64,000 nt of DNA from Trichobilharzia szidati. Taxonomy: Eukaryota; Platyhelminthes; Trematoda; Strigeidida; Schistosomatidae. Shown one piece after another: positions 44,650 through 53,469 of this stretch. The DNA is taken from contig OX235273.1 of assembly GCA_944472155.2 (NCBI GenBank), positions 106,724,582 to 106,788,581 on the forward strand, given 5' to 3'. The notes beneath the pieces were generated by a model that did not search any database, had not been told where the DNA came from, and was given only the letters and a program-made list of their open reading frames with translations. The position numbers and the translations under genes were made by a program. Within the stretch, counting starts at the first letter, position 1. Each line of letters starts with the position of its first letter.

Positions 44650-44805
44650 CGCTGCTAACCTCATGCCCAAACCTTCCCTCTTTACTAGTCTTATTATTGG
44701 CTTAGTGAGGTGAAGGAGTGCGCTGGCCGGGGATGGAACCCCGGACCACATGAGGCGTGGTTGGCGAGCATTCTACCATTGTGCCACCGACTCACATCAA
44801 AGGAA
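44650..44805 (-). mobile_element. tRNA-Gly-like SINE (family G)
   Basis: The minus strand from 44792: A-box-like 'ggtggcacaatggtagaatg', anticodon-loop-like 'ctcgccaacc' (GCC in the anticodon position), B-box-like 'ggggttccatcccc', then 'agcgcactccttcacc'. The acceptor ends do not pair, so it is not a working tRNA. The tail continues to about 44650. Confidence 0.75.
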
Positions 44806-45069
44806 TTTAGGCCAACTAAAAATGGGGAAGATATATTTGCGTGTATCTGCACCAAAAGGACGTTTCTTATTCGTGTTATTTGTGCGAAACAGTCAACACA
44901 AAGTAATGAACAAGATTTTTGCGTGCGAAAGTTTGTTAGTCAGATTAAGTTCAAGATGAAGGTTGAGATTTCTGAGCGTTGAATTCATCAAATGAACCGT
45001 AAATAATACCAAAGCATGAATGATAATGCCAAACAAACACTGAGTCTTATTTAAAACCAACCAACTTAC

Positions 45070-45352
45070 CAACTCGTCCATAGCTTAGACCTTCACCACT
45101 AGCTGTAACTGGACCTGTTTCATCTTGTCCTACTAGAACACGGAATGGACTACCAGGTATTGGACGTTCATCCATTAATACATGAACTAAGTGTGCACCA
45201 GTCTCTTGAGGTGTAAAACGTACAGCGTGTTGATCCACGTCAACTTGATGCACAAATGCATCTGTTTGTAAACCAGACGGTGCAACAACATAGGCTCTCA
45301 TTCTACCTCCCATTCCTGAATAATTAATTGTGAATGCTGTTGGACGTCCGAT
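45070..45352 (-). CDS. FLN: Filamin exon (repeat 22 and start of repeat 23)
   Basis: Acceptor 'cttccag' above 45352, donor GTAAGT at 45064-45069. Opens in phase 0 with IGRPTAFTINYSGMGGRM, then 'VVAPSGLQTDAFVHQVDVDQ', 'HAVRFTPQETGAHLVHVLMD' and 'RPIPGSPFRVLVG'. It ends 'VTASGEGLSYGRV' with one base of the next codon. PxGSPF and the FxPxExG turn are filamin Ig-repeat hallmarks. This equals vertebrate repeat 22 and the first strand of 23. Filamin cross-links actin at the cell cortex as a dimer through repeat 24. The next exon should complete repeat 23 but is not found before the lipase exon at 37957. Confidence 0.94.
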
Positions 45353-45499
45353 CTGGAAGAGAGGGAGAAAGAAGAATAAGATTTAGAAAGACACAAATGT
45401 AATGGCTCAGTTTGGATGTCATAATGATCCAAAGAATTTAACTGCTTGATAAGATTATTCCTTAAATTCGTATCATGCTAGAGAGGTGAGTAATTTCGC

Positions 45500-45591
45500 A
45501 GTCATCCATAAATTACTGATTTACCTGACATTTTTGCATAATCTACATGGTTTGGGTTCGACTCCTTGAGACTGAAGCCCTCCTACACCTC
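45500..45591 (+). mobile_element. Family G SINE, 5' part (split by an insertion)
   Basis: B-box-like 'gggttcgactcc' and a body reaching 'ctcctacacctc' at 45580-45591. The same 12 bases recur at 46087-46098, where the SINE body resumes. Confidence 0.65.
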
Positions 45592-46086
45592 TTTTAATTG
45601 GTGGATGGTGACTAGCAGTGGAATCCAGGATGCGCATTTCGCGCGTCCTATTTGGGACTCGTCATCTGGATGTACCTGCATTTCCCAGTGAGTGATGATG
45701 TCCCCACCGAGGCTTGAACCCAGTGCCCATAGTTTCAAACGCCAAAGCGTTATCCACTAGACCACTTGGGCCACGAGAGCCATTGCCTCTTGTGCGACGA
45801 GTCATATTAATTATTTAACTGAATTTGAGATTTTCCCGTCGATTGATTGGACCGGAGTGCTCGGTCTCAGGTCGACATATCGGCATCTTGAGAAATGCGG
45901 GTACATCCAGTTGACGAGTGCCAAATATGACGAAATGCGCATCCTAGATTCCACTGCTAGTCACCATCCACCAATTAAATACTAATTAAATGCCAAGACA
46001 TCGTCGAAGCATCTGTTCAAGAAGCCGACATGTCAACCTGAGACCGAGCACTCCGGTCCAATCAATCGACGGGAAAATCTAAAAAA
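45592..46086. mobile_element. Palindromic Smα-like hammerhead element
   Basis: Two inverted copies in one unit. The antisense part 45592-45892 contains a hammerhead at 45619-45677 (stem I ATCCAG/CTGGAT, core relic ATGACGAG, stem II GTCC/GGAC, a GCGC insertion before GAAATGCGCATC) and a tRNA-like block 45695-45775 (A-box-like 'gtggtctagtggataacg', B-box-like 'gggttcaagcc'). The sense part 45893-46086 has a second hammerhead at 45899-45953 (core TTGACGAG, intact CGAAATGCGCATC). Inverted arms 45823-45892 and 46014-46084 pair over about 65 bp. Flanking 12-bp direct repeats mark it as one insertion. It interrupts a family G SINE in a filamin-side intron or spacer. Confidence 0.85.
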
Positions 46087-46150
46087 CTCCTACACCTCGC
46101 CTAGTTTGTTTACTAGCCAATAATAACCCTAGAAAAGAGGTAGGAGAGCA
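46087..46150 (+). mobile_element. Family G SINE, 3' part
   Basis: 'ctcctacacctcgcctagtttgtttactagcc' continues the SINE broken at 45591. Similar to 53325-53360 on the other strand. Confidence 0.6.
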
Positions 46151-46605
46151 ACCTTGTCTCGTTAAAAGAACATCACGGCTACTGAAAGTTAAAAGCGTGA
46201 ATCTTTCAGGCGTATGTTCCACTAGGAATGCAATTAATGATATTATCCACGTGTTCTCGTCGGTGAAAATGGCCACTATCTGTTCAAGAAGTATCATAGC
46301 AATCAGTATTACTCTCTGTATAGGTTATTTCACTGGATATATCTTACAGTGAGATGATGAATCGATCAGAGTGTGTCCTTCATAACTGTAATTACATCAT
46401 GTATTATGTAATAGATGATGGAACTGTTGTCTTGTGACAACAGTGGTGATGTTACCACATTTTTGGTGGCATATATATATAATTTAAATACAGTACAAAA
46501 AATTTACCAATCTTGTAGTAGCAAATTCTTCAACAATAATTGGTCAGTATTAGCATGTCAGTGGGGTCATCATTAACCAAGATAATTATTATTACTATTA
46601 TTATA
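46151..46605. other. Unassigned sequence
   Basis: No frame or repeat match. Short TA run near 46472 and an ATT run near 46585. Confidence 0.35.
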
Positions 46606-46609
46606 ACTA

Positions 46610-47410
46610 TTTCCTTTAGTTCTCAGGGGAACATAGGGCTTCAGCCGTGCTTCTCCATTGCGTTCGATTCTCTGCTAGAATCTTCACCTGGCTCTAAGTC
46701 TACCCACATGTTTTCATCCCCTCTTCACATGACCTCCTCCAAGTCACCCTTGCATTGACGACCAACTCGCCGCTTCCCTTTCGGGTACCGCTCGAACAAT
46801 GGCTTGTCTAGTGATGTCACTTGATGGTTTCCTCGGAGTATGGCCAGCCAATCCACCTCCATTTCTTCCTGCTTATTTGTTGCCCAATCGGTTCCTGGTT
46901 GGTATGCTTCCAGAGATCTCTGTTGCTGATCTTTTCTGGCCGGCCATCTGATCTTGAGTAGTGTTGAGCGAAGACAACTGTTAATGAAGGTCTGCAGTTT
47001 GTTTGAGATGCTCTTTATGACGCACTGGCCAAGTCTCTGATCCGTATAGTGAGTAGCACTGACTGACTTCACATTGGAGTTGAAAATCCGGATCTTATTT
47101 TTGATGCTGAGTGCTGTTGACCTCCACACAGATTTGAGAATAGTGAAAGCTTGTCTTGCTTTTCTGATTCTTGCTTTGATATCCTCGTCAGTTCCGCCCG
47201 CCTGTAGTTGAAACGATGCTTCCAAGGTAGGTAAAAGAGGTTGTTTCTGTCAGATTCCTCCCATTTATGCTGATTGTTGTCTGTTGTTGTTGTTGCTGTT
47301 GGTGGTGTTGGCCAGGAATCTTCATCACCTCTGTCTTCTCTATGTTCACCTGAAGTCCTATCTTTGATGCCTCTTCTGCCAACTTGTTGCTTTTCCCTTG
47401 CATATCTCCC
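46610..47410 (-). pseudogene. LINE family A reverse transcriptase 3' half
   Basis: Antisense copy. Frames 46725-47225 and 47188-47403 encode 'KLAEEASKIGLQVNIEKTEV', 'TETTSFTYLGSIVSTTGG', 'DIKARIRKARQAF' and 'SIKNKIRIFNSNVKSV', then the 'EEMEVDWLAI' relic of the WIG box. The ADD box lies just beyond the 5' truncation near 47410. Frameshifts near 47190 and 47060. Confidence 0.85.
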
Positions 47411-47514
47411 AGTTACCAACTTAATTAATATAACAATTAAAGGGTGGAAATAGTTGCGAAAATTAAACCAGTGGGTTACATGATACATAATTTTGGAAAA
47501 ACAAACATTAATTA

Positions 47515-47897
47515 ATTAATAAATGAATCAGAGAACCACTGAAAGTCAGAGAGTACTGCCAGACAACTGTTTCATCCTAGTTTGGGAATCATCGACAGTA
47601 CGCACCCATCACTACCGTTCGAACCCAGGACCTTCCGCTAACAAGGCAAGCTGGCTTGTATACCATTCAGCCACCTGCACTCGATTCAATGGCCAGTCCA
47701 TGAATTCTAATTTCTACCAATTCGTGATTTTAGCTTGACCACCAACCAATGTCATCGGCAGGAACTTCATCCTCACTTTTGTCTGGATGAACCCCACTGG
47801 TCACGAACGACTTCCCACTAGAACTCTAGGGAACTTCGTTCTGTAGCCAATCACTAGAGAGCATCAGATTAATTTTCAAGGATTGGTTTTTGTAAGG
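47515..47897 (-). mobile_element. Family H hammerhead/tRNA-like element
   Basis: The minus strand has the body, the tRNA-like block 47615-47680 (B-box-like 'gggttcgaacgg') and a hammerhead at 47553-47601 (core TCGATGAT, 'aggatgaaacagttgtc', 'tggcagtac'). A left arm trace lies at 47875-47897. Confidence 0.8.
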
Positions 47898-47929
47898 ATT
47901 CTATCTGTTCCCACCGTTGAAATTGGTTT

Positions 47930-48020
47930 GACAGCTGGTTTTCAATGGTTCTCTAACTGATATCAATCCGTGGTTCAAACTAAAACAAACAGAATCCCCA
48001 CAAAAACCAATTCTTGAAAA
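47930..48020 (+). mobile_element. Family H 3' arm, sense
   Basis: 'cagctggttttcaatggttctctaactgatatc' to 'aaccaattcttg': only the tail, in inverted orientation to the copy at 47515, with the hammerhead 3' half deleted. Confidence 0.65.
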
Positions 48021-48121
48021 TAAATAAGTGTTCAGGTTGGTTATGTAATGAGTAATTAAGTATGCAGTAATCACAATGATAAAATCATTAAGAAAATGCA
48101 TGGAATAGAACGAATGCTTAC

Positions 48122-48319
48122 CTGAAGACCACGATCTTGAACAGTAGCAAAACTCAACAATTTAGTATCAGGTGTATAGAATGTTCTCTCCATCGCTTCA
48201 TTTATAATAACACGATACGGTGAATTCGGTATATGGTCATCATTAAAACGAATAGAGCATAAATATTCGCCTGGTTCAGTGACACGATATGAGACACCAC
48301 ATGAACCGTCTTTTCGATC
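48122..48319 (-). CDS. FLN: Filamin exon (end of repeat 21, start of repeat 22)
   Basis: Acceptor 'cattttaag' above 48319, donor GTAAGC at 48116-48121, 66 codons, phase 0 at both ends. It reads DRKDGSCGVSYRVTEPGEYL, 'CSIRFNDDHIPNSPYRVI', then a linker 'KLLSFATVQDRGLQ' that starts repeat 22. Vertebrate repeat 21 has DRKDGSCGVAY and EEHIPDSPF at the same places. This part of filamin is the integrin- and partner-binding end of rod 2. It is flanked by introns carrying family H elements on one side and a LINE on the other. Confidence 0.95.
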
Positions 48320-48494
48320 CTTAAAATGATAGTCAGAAATGAATGAATAGGTTATGTTTTTATCTTCACAATGTGTTCAAAAATTAGGCAAACACACATA
48401 AATATACAATTTCTTTCCAGGAATTAGGGAGTTTTTGTGTAGGCAAAACAGTTACAAATCAGGTCATATAGATAGGTTAATTTATGTTATTATT

Positions 48495-49312
48495 ATTGTT
48501 TCTTTTAGTTCCTAGAGGAACAGAGGCGTTCAGACACACGTCTCTATTACATTCCCTTCTCTGCCAACGTTTTCAACTGGCTCCACGTCTGCCCACATGC
48601 TTTCATCTCATCTTCACATGATCTCCTCCTCCATGTCACTCTTGGACGACCAACTCGCCGCTTCCCTTTCCGGTTCCACTCGAGCGATGGCCTGACGCGC
48701 GATATCACCCAACGGCCTCCTCAGCGAGTGTCCAATCCATCTCCACTTTCTCCTGCATATTTGTTGAGCGATTGGTTCTTGTTTTGTTTGTTCCCATAGT
48801 TTCTTGTTGGTGATTCTTTCCGCCCATCTGATCTTCAGTATAGAGCGAAGACAATTGTTGATAAAGGTCTGCAACAGGCTGTTGGAAATATTCTTTGTGA
48901 CCCGCCAAGTTTCTGATCTGTATAGAAGAACTGACTGACTTGACGTTTGTATTGAAAATCCGAATTTTGTTGTTGATGCTGAGTGAAGAATATTTCCAGA
49001 TTGGTTTCAGGCTGATGAATGTGTTTCTTGCCTTCCCGATTCTCGATTTGGCATCCTCGTCCGTTCCTCCTGTAGTTGAGACAATGCTCCATAGATAAGT
49101 GAAAGAAGTAACCTCTCTCAAATCCCTCCCGTTGATGGTAATTATCGGTGGATGTTTCTGTTGTTGTTGTTGTTGGTTATTTTCATAACCTCCGTCTTGT
49201 CTATGTTCACCTGGAATCCTGTCTTTGGTGCTTCTTCGACCAGTTTGTCGGTTTTTGCTTGTAAGTCTTCGATTTTGCGTGACATCAAACATAAATCATC
49301 ATCAGAGACTGT
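48495..49312 (-). pseudogene. LINE family A reverse transcriptase 3' half
   Basis: Antisense copy. Frames 48705-49292 and 48614-48874 encode 'DLREVTSFTYLWSIVSTTGG', 'DEDAKSRIGKARNTFIS', 'SLSINNKIRIFNTNVKSV' and the C-terminal 'RRKWRWIGHSLRRPLGDIAR'. The relic of the ADD box is at about 49285-49300. At least three frame changes. Confidence 0.85.
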
Positions 49313-49605
49313 CTCTATACAGGGAGTTAATTGGAGTTCTAGTCAGAAGTGGTGATCAGTGGGTTCCACTGAATCGGGTGTGAACAAAAGTACTCGCCGA
49401 AGACATTGGTGATATCACCACATATCGCGAATGCAATGTATTTACAACTCATGCTCAGTCGAGCTGTCTTCCAGTGGTTGAATGTTATACGAGCTCGCCT
49501 TGTAATCTGAAGGTTTTAGTTTCTCTTCTTGGCGGGATCCTGTGTAAGTACCTTTGAGGAGCCCTAAGATGGGAGACAACTGTCCAATACCCCCAAGCTT
49601 TGGTA
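49313..49605 (+). mobile_element. Decayed family H element
   Basis: Body ('ggagttctagtcagaagt', 'actcgccgaagacattgg'), tRNA-like block 49480-49515, and a strongly decayed hammerhead (49550-49595, 'agacaactgtccaatac'). Confidence 0.65.
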
Positions 49606-49985
49606 ACAGGATTTAATCAGGAACTGACATTGGTTATAGAACCATTGGAAAACCTGCAGGGAGTACTGAACAGCCAACTGTTTCGTCTTAGTTTGGGACT
49701 CCTCATCAGTACGCGCCCACCGGCGTTCGAACCCACGACCTTCTGGTTACAAGGCTAGTGAGCTCGTAGGCAATTAAGCCGCTGGGACACGATCCGTTGA
49801 CCCATGAATTCTAACTTCTGCCAACTCACGATATAGTGCAACCGCTAGCCAATGTCTTCGGTGAGTATTTGTCCTCACACCCGACCTGCTACACCCTACT
49901 TGTCACGACTTTCCACTAGAACCGCAGGTAACTACCTACCTGAATAAGGCCAGTCGCCAGTGAGCATCTCATTGATATTCAAGTA
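49606..49985 (-). mobile_element. Family H hammerhead/tRNA-like element, near full length
   Basis: The minus strand has the body from 'gagatgctcactggcgac', the tRNA-like block 49730-49800 (B-box-like 'gggttcgaacgcc'), and a hammerhead at 49662-49712 (gtactg, ATGAGGAG, GTCC, 'aagacgaaacagtt', with a small insertion in stem III). Tail to 49610. Confidence 0.8.
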
Positions 49986-50108
49986 TTGGTTTGTAGGGAT
50001 TTGATTGATTGGTTACAGGATTTCATCATGAGCTGACATTGGAAAACCTGAGAGTACTGGACAGCTGTTTCGTCCTAGTTTGTGACTCTTCATCAGCACG
50101 CAGCCACC
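49986..50108 (-). mobile_element. Family H arm and hammerhead, antisense
   Basis: 'caagtattggtttgtagggatttg' onward is the antisense 3' arm, ending in a hammerhead at 50054-50099 that still has CGAAACAGCTGTC and stem I 'cagtac'. It serves as the inverted left arm of the element at 49606 and as half of a palindrome with 50109-50225. Confidence 0.75.
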
Positions 50109-50290
50109 GGGGTTTGAAACAGCTGTCCAGTACTCCCAGGTTTTCCAATGGTTCTCTAACCAATGTCAGCTCATGATGAAATCCTGTAACCAATCAACCA
50201 AATCCCTACAAACCAATACTTCAGTAACCCCCAGGCTTTCTTTGATTCTCTAATTGACATCAACTCATAACAAAACTTGAAACTAATCAG
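50109..50290 (+). mobile_element. Family H 3' arm, sense, plus second tail fragment
   Basis: 'gaaacagctgtccagtactcccagg' and tail to 'accaatacttc' (50220) mirror 49986-50085. A further tail piece follows at 50226-50290. Confidence 0.75.
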
Positions 50291-50755
50291 CTACCTGTAA
50301 ACCGACTCTCGAAAACTCAATTCAATTGATTAATCTCGTTAGCATCATACTGTTTCAAATGCTTCTGCATCTCTATCATGTCATTGCACACAGTGTTATT
50401 ATAATAACTTCAAAATTGGCTTCAAGAAGTCCTTCACTGAACAATATTCCTTTTTTAGGAACAACTGTCCCTCGCTGTCTGCGGTATGCGTAGTAGAGAA
50501 ATAATAATTGCCCACAAATTTGCATAAGCATGCAAAGCTTTCTTTATCTCTTTCTAACGAGAATTCCAGCGGTTTGGAGGGATTGAAATTGTCTAAGCTG
50601 AGTCTCTCCGTGTACATTAGTGATTTGGTAGACTATAAACAAAAGAAATGGCTGTTGGGCGTAAACAGTACTGATTACTTTTGGTCGATTTTCAACTACT
50701 ACTCAACAAAATCAAGTAGTATATACATAATTTGAAAACTTTCTTATTGACTAAC

Positions 50756-50946
50756 CTCAAAATCTATTTCCGCTTTACTTGGTCCTTCTATAGCAATTGA
50801 CAAACCGCCTGCACCTGCTTCTCTAGTATAAATACTGAAATCATTCGGTGAATAAGTTAAACCATGTAGTAATCCTGGACCAGCAGCGTGTACTTTATGC
50901 GCTCCACCTTCTGTGATAGGACCAACAGTAAATTGGAATGGACTTC
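50756..50946 (-). CDS. FLN: Filamin exon (repeat 20/21 boundary)
   Basis: Acceptor 'tgtatttag' above 50946, donor GTTAGT at 50750-50755. It starts with two bases of a Gly codon, then [20 protein letters not shown], '[20 protein letters not shown]', '[20 protein letters not shown]' and [21 protein letters not shown] is the strand C-D region of repeat 21 that binds integrin tails in vertebrates, and it is highly conserved here. The phase-1 entry matches the exon at 51054 and the phase-0 exit matches 48319. Confidence 0.95.
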
Positions 50947-51053
50947 CTAAATACAAGGAGAGATGAGAAGAATGAATGGTTTTATGTGCATATTCAATCT
51001 AGACAGATTTTTTGTGATGTTCTAATTGATTTTTAGAAAAAAAATTTACTCAC

Positions 51054-51218
51054 CAGAGATGTGTGATCCACGATGACGTACTGAAACAGTGTGTACACCC
51101 ATTTCTTGAGGTACAAATTTGATAGTATAGTTCACATCGTCTGTAGCTAATACATCACATCTTTGAGTTACTCCTGATGGACTGGTGACATTCGCTGTTA
51201 AATCACGAATATTTATTC
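51054..51218 (-). CDS. FLN: Filamin exon (repeat 20)
   Basis: Acceptor 'caatacag' above 51218, donor GTGAGT at 51048-51053. It reads two bases, then INIRDLTANVTSPSGVTQRC, 'DVNYTIKFVPQEMGVHTVSV', 'RHRGSHIS' and one base. FVPxEMGxHTVSV followed by a SPF in the next exon is the signature of repeat 20. It joins the preceding exon as LKIPG-INIRDL and the following as HISG-SPFQF. The intron to the next exon is only 107 bases. Confidence 0.95.
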
Positions 51219-51369
51219 CTGTATTGTATAAAAATAAAGAAGAAGAAAAAAGTAGAATAGCAATGACAGAACAAGGAAAATGGGACATTAGTTTGTGTGT
51301 CATTATTTGTTTCTGGGGTAAATCTTTACTTCTGATTGGTTGATAATGTTGGAGTAAAATTCTCAGTCA

Positions 51370-51492
51370 GTTTGGCGTTTGAAATGATAGGTACTCGGTC
51401 CGAGTGCCAATGGAAACATCATCACTCCCTCACTGGGTAGAATGCAGATACATCTAGCTGACAAGTCTTGACCGAAACATGCTCTACATAAG
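51370..51492 (+). mobile_element. Smα-type SINE fragment
   Basis: 'ttggcgtttgaaatgatagg', 'catcatcactccctcactggg' and 'gcagatacatctagctgacaag' parallel the sense form of the 45.7 kb element. The hammerhead is degraded: CTGACAAG, a 3-bp GTC/GAC stem II, CCGAAAC. Confidence 0.65.
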
Positions 51493-51507
51493 TATTTTAA
51501 GCCAGTT

Positions 51508-52862
51508 CTAGAATAATAATAATAACAATAATAATGGCTTTATTCCAAACAGTATTTGTGGTACAGGTATGGAATTTTCAGCGTGCATAACACTATACTG
51601 CATCTAATTACCTCATAAATTTTATAAGAATTTAAAAATAAAAAGCAACAACAACAAAAAGAAAAAAAGAGAAATAAAAGAAATAAAAAAAGAACAGCAT
51701 TGCATTCACATATTTAAACAATGCACCACAGGATATGAAACATAAAATTAGTGTGTAATAGAATATATGAGCAACAATATAATAGTAACAAAGAAAGGAG
51801 AACAAAAGCTAATGGGAACTATTTGTTAGAGTGCCGCAGTAAGGTGATCGTATCATGCCTAACAGTTTTCTCATCACATAACAGCTGTGCCAGATAAGTT
51901 ATTGTGGAGTTTTTATACTTGGTAGTCCTGGCATATAGCTTCCTGTAGTTGCTTCTAGTTCTACCAGATGAAATGCAAGGAGAGAGCTGCGTATAGAGAG
52001 GATGCTCGGGGTCTGACAATATAGAACTCGCTAGTTTCTTACATGACATTATATGTCTATGCACAATGGTGTTAACCAGTTGGTTTGACGAAATCCCACT
52101 TCCCCTACTAACAGCTTTTAGTGCCCTATGCAGCGAAGCAAAGTCTTTTTTAAGTAGTTCAGGGAAGATTAATGGGGAGCAGTAAAGAGGGATGGGTAGA
52201 ATACAGGGATTGACAAACTGAGAAAGCAAAGACTGCTTTATACCAGACTGCCTTAATTTCCTAACGTAGAACGTTAAGCGAAACATCTTTCTAGTAACTA
52301 GCAAGATATGAGAGGACCAGGAAAAATCCGAAGAAAAAACTCAGTTCAAGGTATTTGACATTAGATGTAATTTCAACCTCTATGCCGTCAATGATAGTGG
52401 GGCCATGTGAGCTAGCTAGTTGTTGTAGGTCACTTTTTCGTCTGAAAGTGAAATTTACTACCTGACATTTAGACGGATTCAGCTTAAGACCGTTTGAAGA
52501 GGACCACTGACTAATTTCCGAGAGAAAGTTATTTAATATGGAACAGTCTGACTGAGAGTTGACTGGCATGGAGACAGAGAGGTCATCAGCATACTTGACA
52601 AAAGTTGCTACATCAGAATGGGGCAGGTCATGTAAGAAAAAAGAAAACAAAAAAGGGGGAAGAACAGCACCTTGAGGAACACCAGCTAAAGTAAGTGAGG
52701 TAGTGGAGGACTTTCCATTGTAGACAATGTACTGCTTCCTATCAGAAAAATAGGAATACAACCACTTATTTATCCAGCTCTCACTCTGTGTTGCAGCAAG
52801 CTTACTTAACAAGAGAGACCTAGGTACAGAGTGAAATGCAGATGTGTAATCAAGGAAGGCAC
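51508..52862 (-). pseudogene. CR1-like LINE reverse transcriptase, 3' two thirds
   Basis: ATT-type terminal repeat at 51510-51533 and 3' UTR, then frame 51819-52304 and, after a frameshift near 52300, frame 52291-52812. RT motifs in order: 'INKWLYSYFSDRKQYIV', LAGVPQGAVLPPFLFSF, 'ATFVKYADDLSVSMPV' (catalytic YADD), 'GLKLNPSKCQVVNF'. Then 'LRQSGIKQSLLSQFVNPCI' and the C-terminal 'PLYTQLSPCISSGRTRSN'. The 5' part is missing. Apart from the frameshift it is well preserved. Confidence 0.9.
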
Positions 52863-53260
52863 ACCGAAGCGACGAGTGACTGAACTAAAAACCTTCAGGC
52901 TGCAGGGCGAGCCAGTGGACCATTCAGCAACTAAGCGGTGCTGCTACACACTGAAAAATAACAGAAGTTAGAATTCCGTAGACATTACATTTCAACACAA
53001 TGGGTAAATAGTCAGCCCATCCGTTTACTAGCCTGAGCTTTCTGGATTCAATCAATGCTGGGGCCATTGTTTATGTATTCGTGACGAAATCTTTACTGCA
53101 TCTCACTGAAAATTACTACGTATTCAAAAGATCTCGTGATAAGGCTGGTCAAACAACCTTTATCATTACAATGAAAGTGCTTTCTGTATGAAACCAAAGG
53201 GCTTCTGAATTTGAAGTTTCAGTAGAGTAGATGGCGGTGATGTTTCCTCAGACTTAAGTT
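52863..53260. other. Unassigned, with a possible SINE trace
   Basis: 52890-53040 has phrases like 'agccagtggaccattcagcaac' that could be an antisense tRNA-like module of family H. No hammerhead is visible. The rest is unassigned. Confidence 0.35.
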
Positions 53261-53264
53261 GCCA

Positions 53265-53445
53265 GACCCAGGTCACGAACCTTCCCTCCCCCCATCTCTC
53301 TCTTTCTGTCCCTCTCTTGGCTTACTATCGACTAGCAAATAAACTAGGCGAAGTGCAGGAGTACGTCAGTGGCTGAGAATACATTCCAAACCACTTGTCG
53401 TGGCTGACCAATGTTCTATCACTGAGCCACGGACGCATCTGAACA
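53265..53445 (-). mobile_element. Family G SINE, decayed
   Basis: The minus strand has A-box-like 'cgtggctcagtgatagaac' and a body with 'gcctagtttatttgctagtc' matching 46098-46120. The B box is lost. Confidence 0.55.
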
Positions 53446-53469
53446 GCCTATAATACTTATTTTTAATTA

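Noticed and set aside
44690..44800. A functional tRNA-Gly gene
   Set aside because: Acceptor strands do not pair and the B box is altered; SINE relic preferred.
37559..45352. A single filamin-lipase fusion gene
   Set aside because: Phase compatibility has a one-in-three chance. Both proteins would be cut in the middle of essential domains, and a gap lies between, so two genes with missing exons is simpler.
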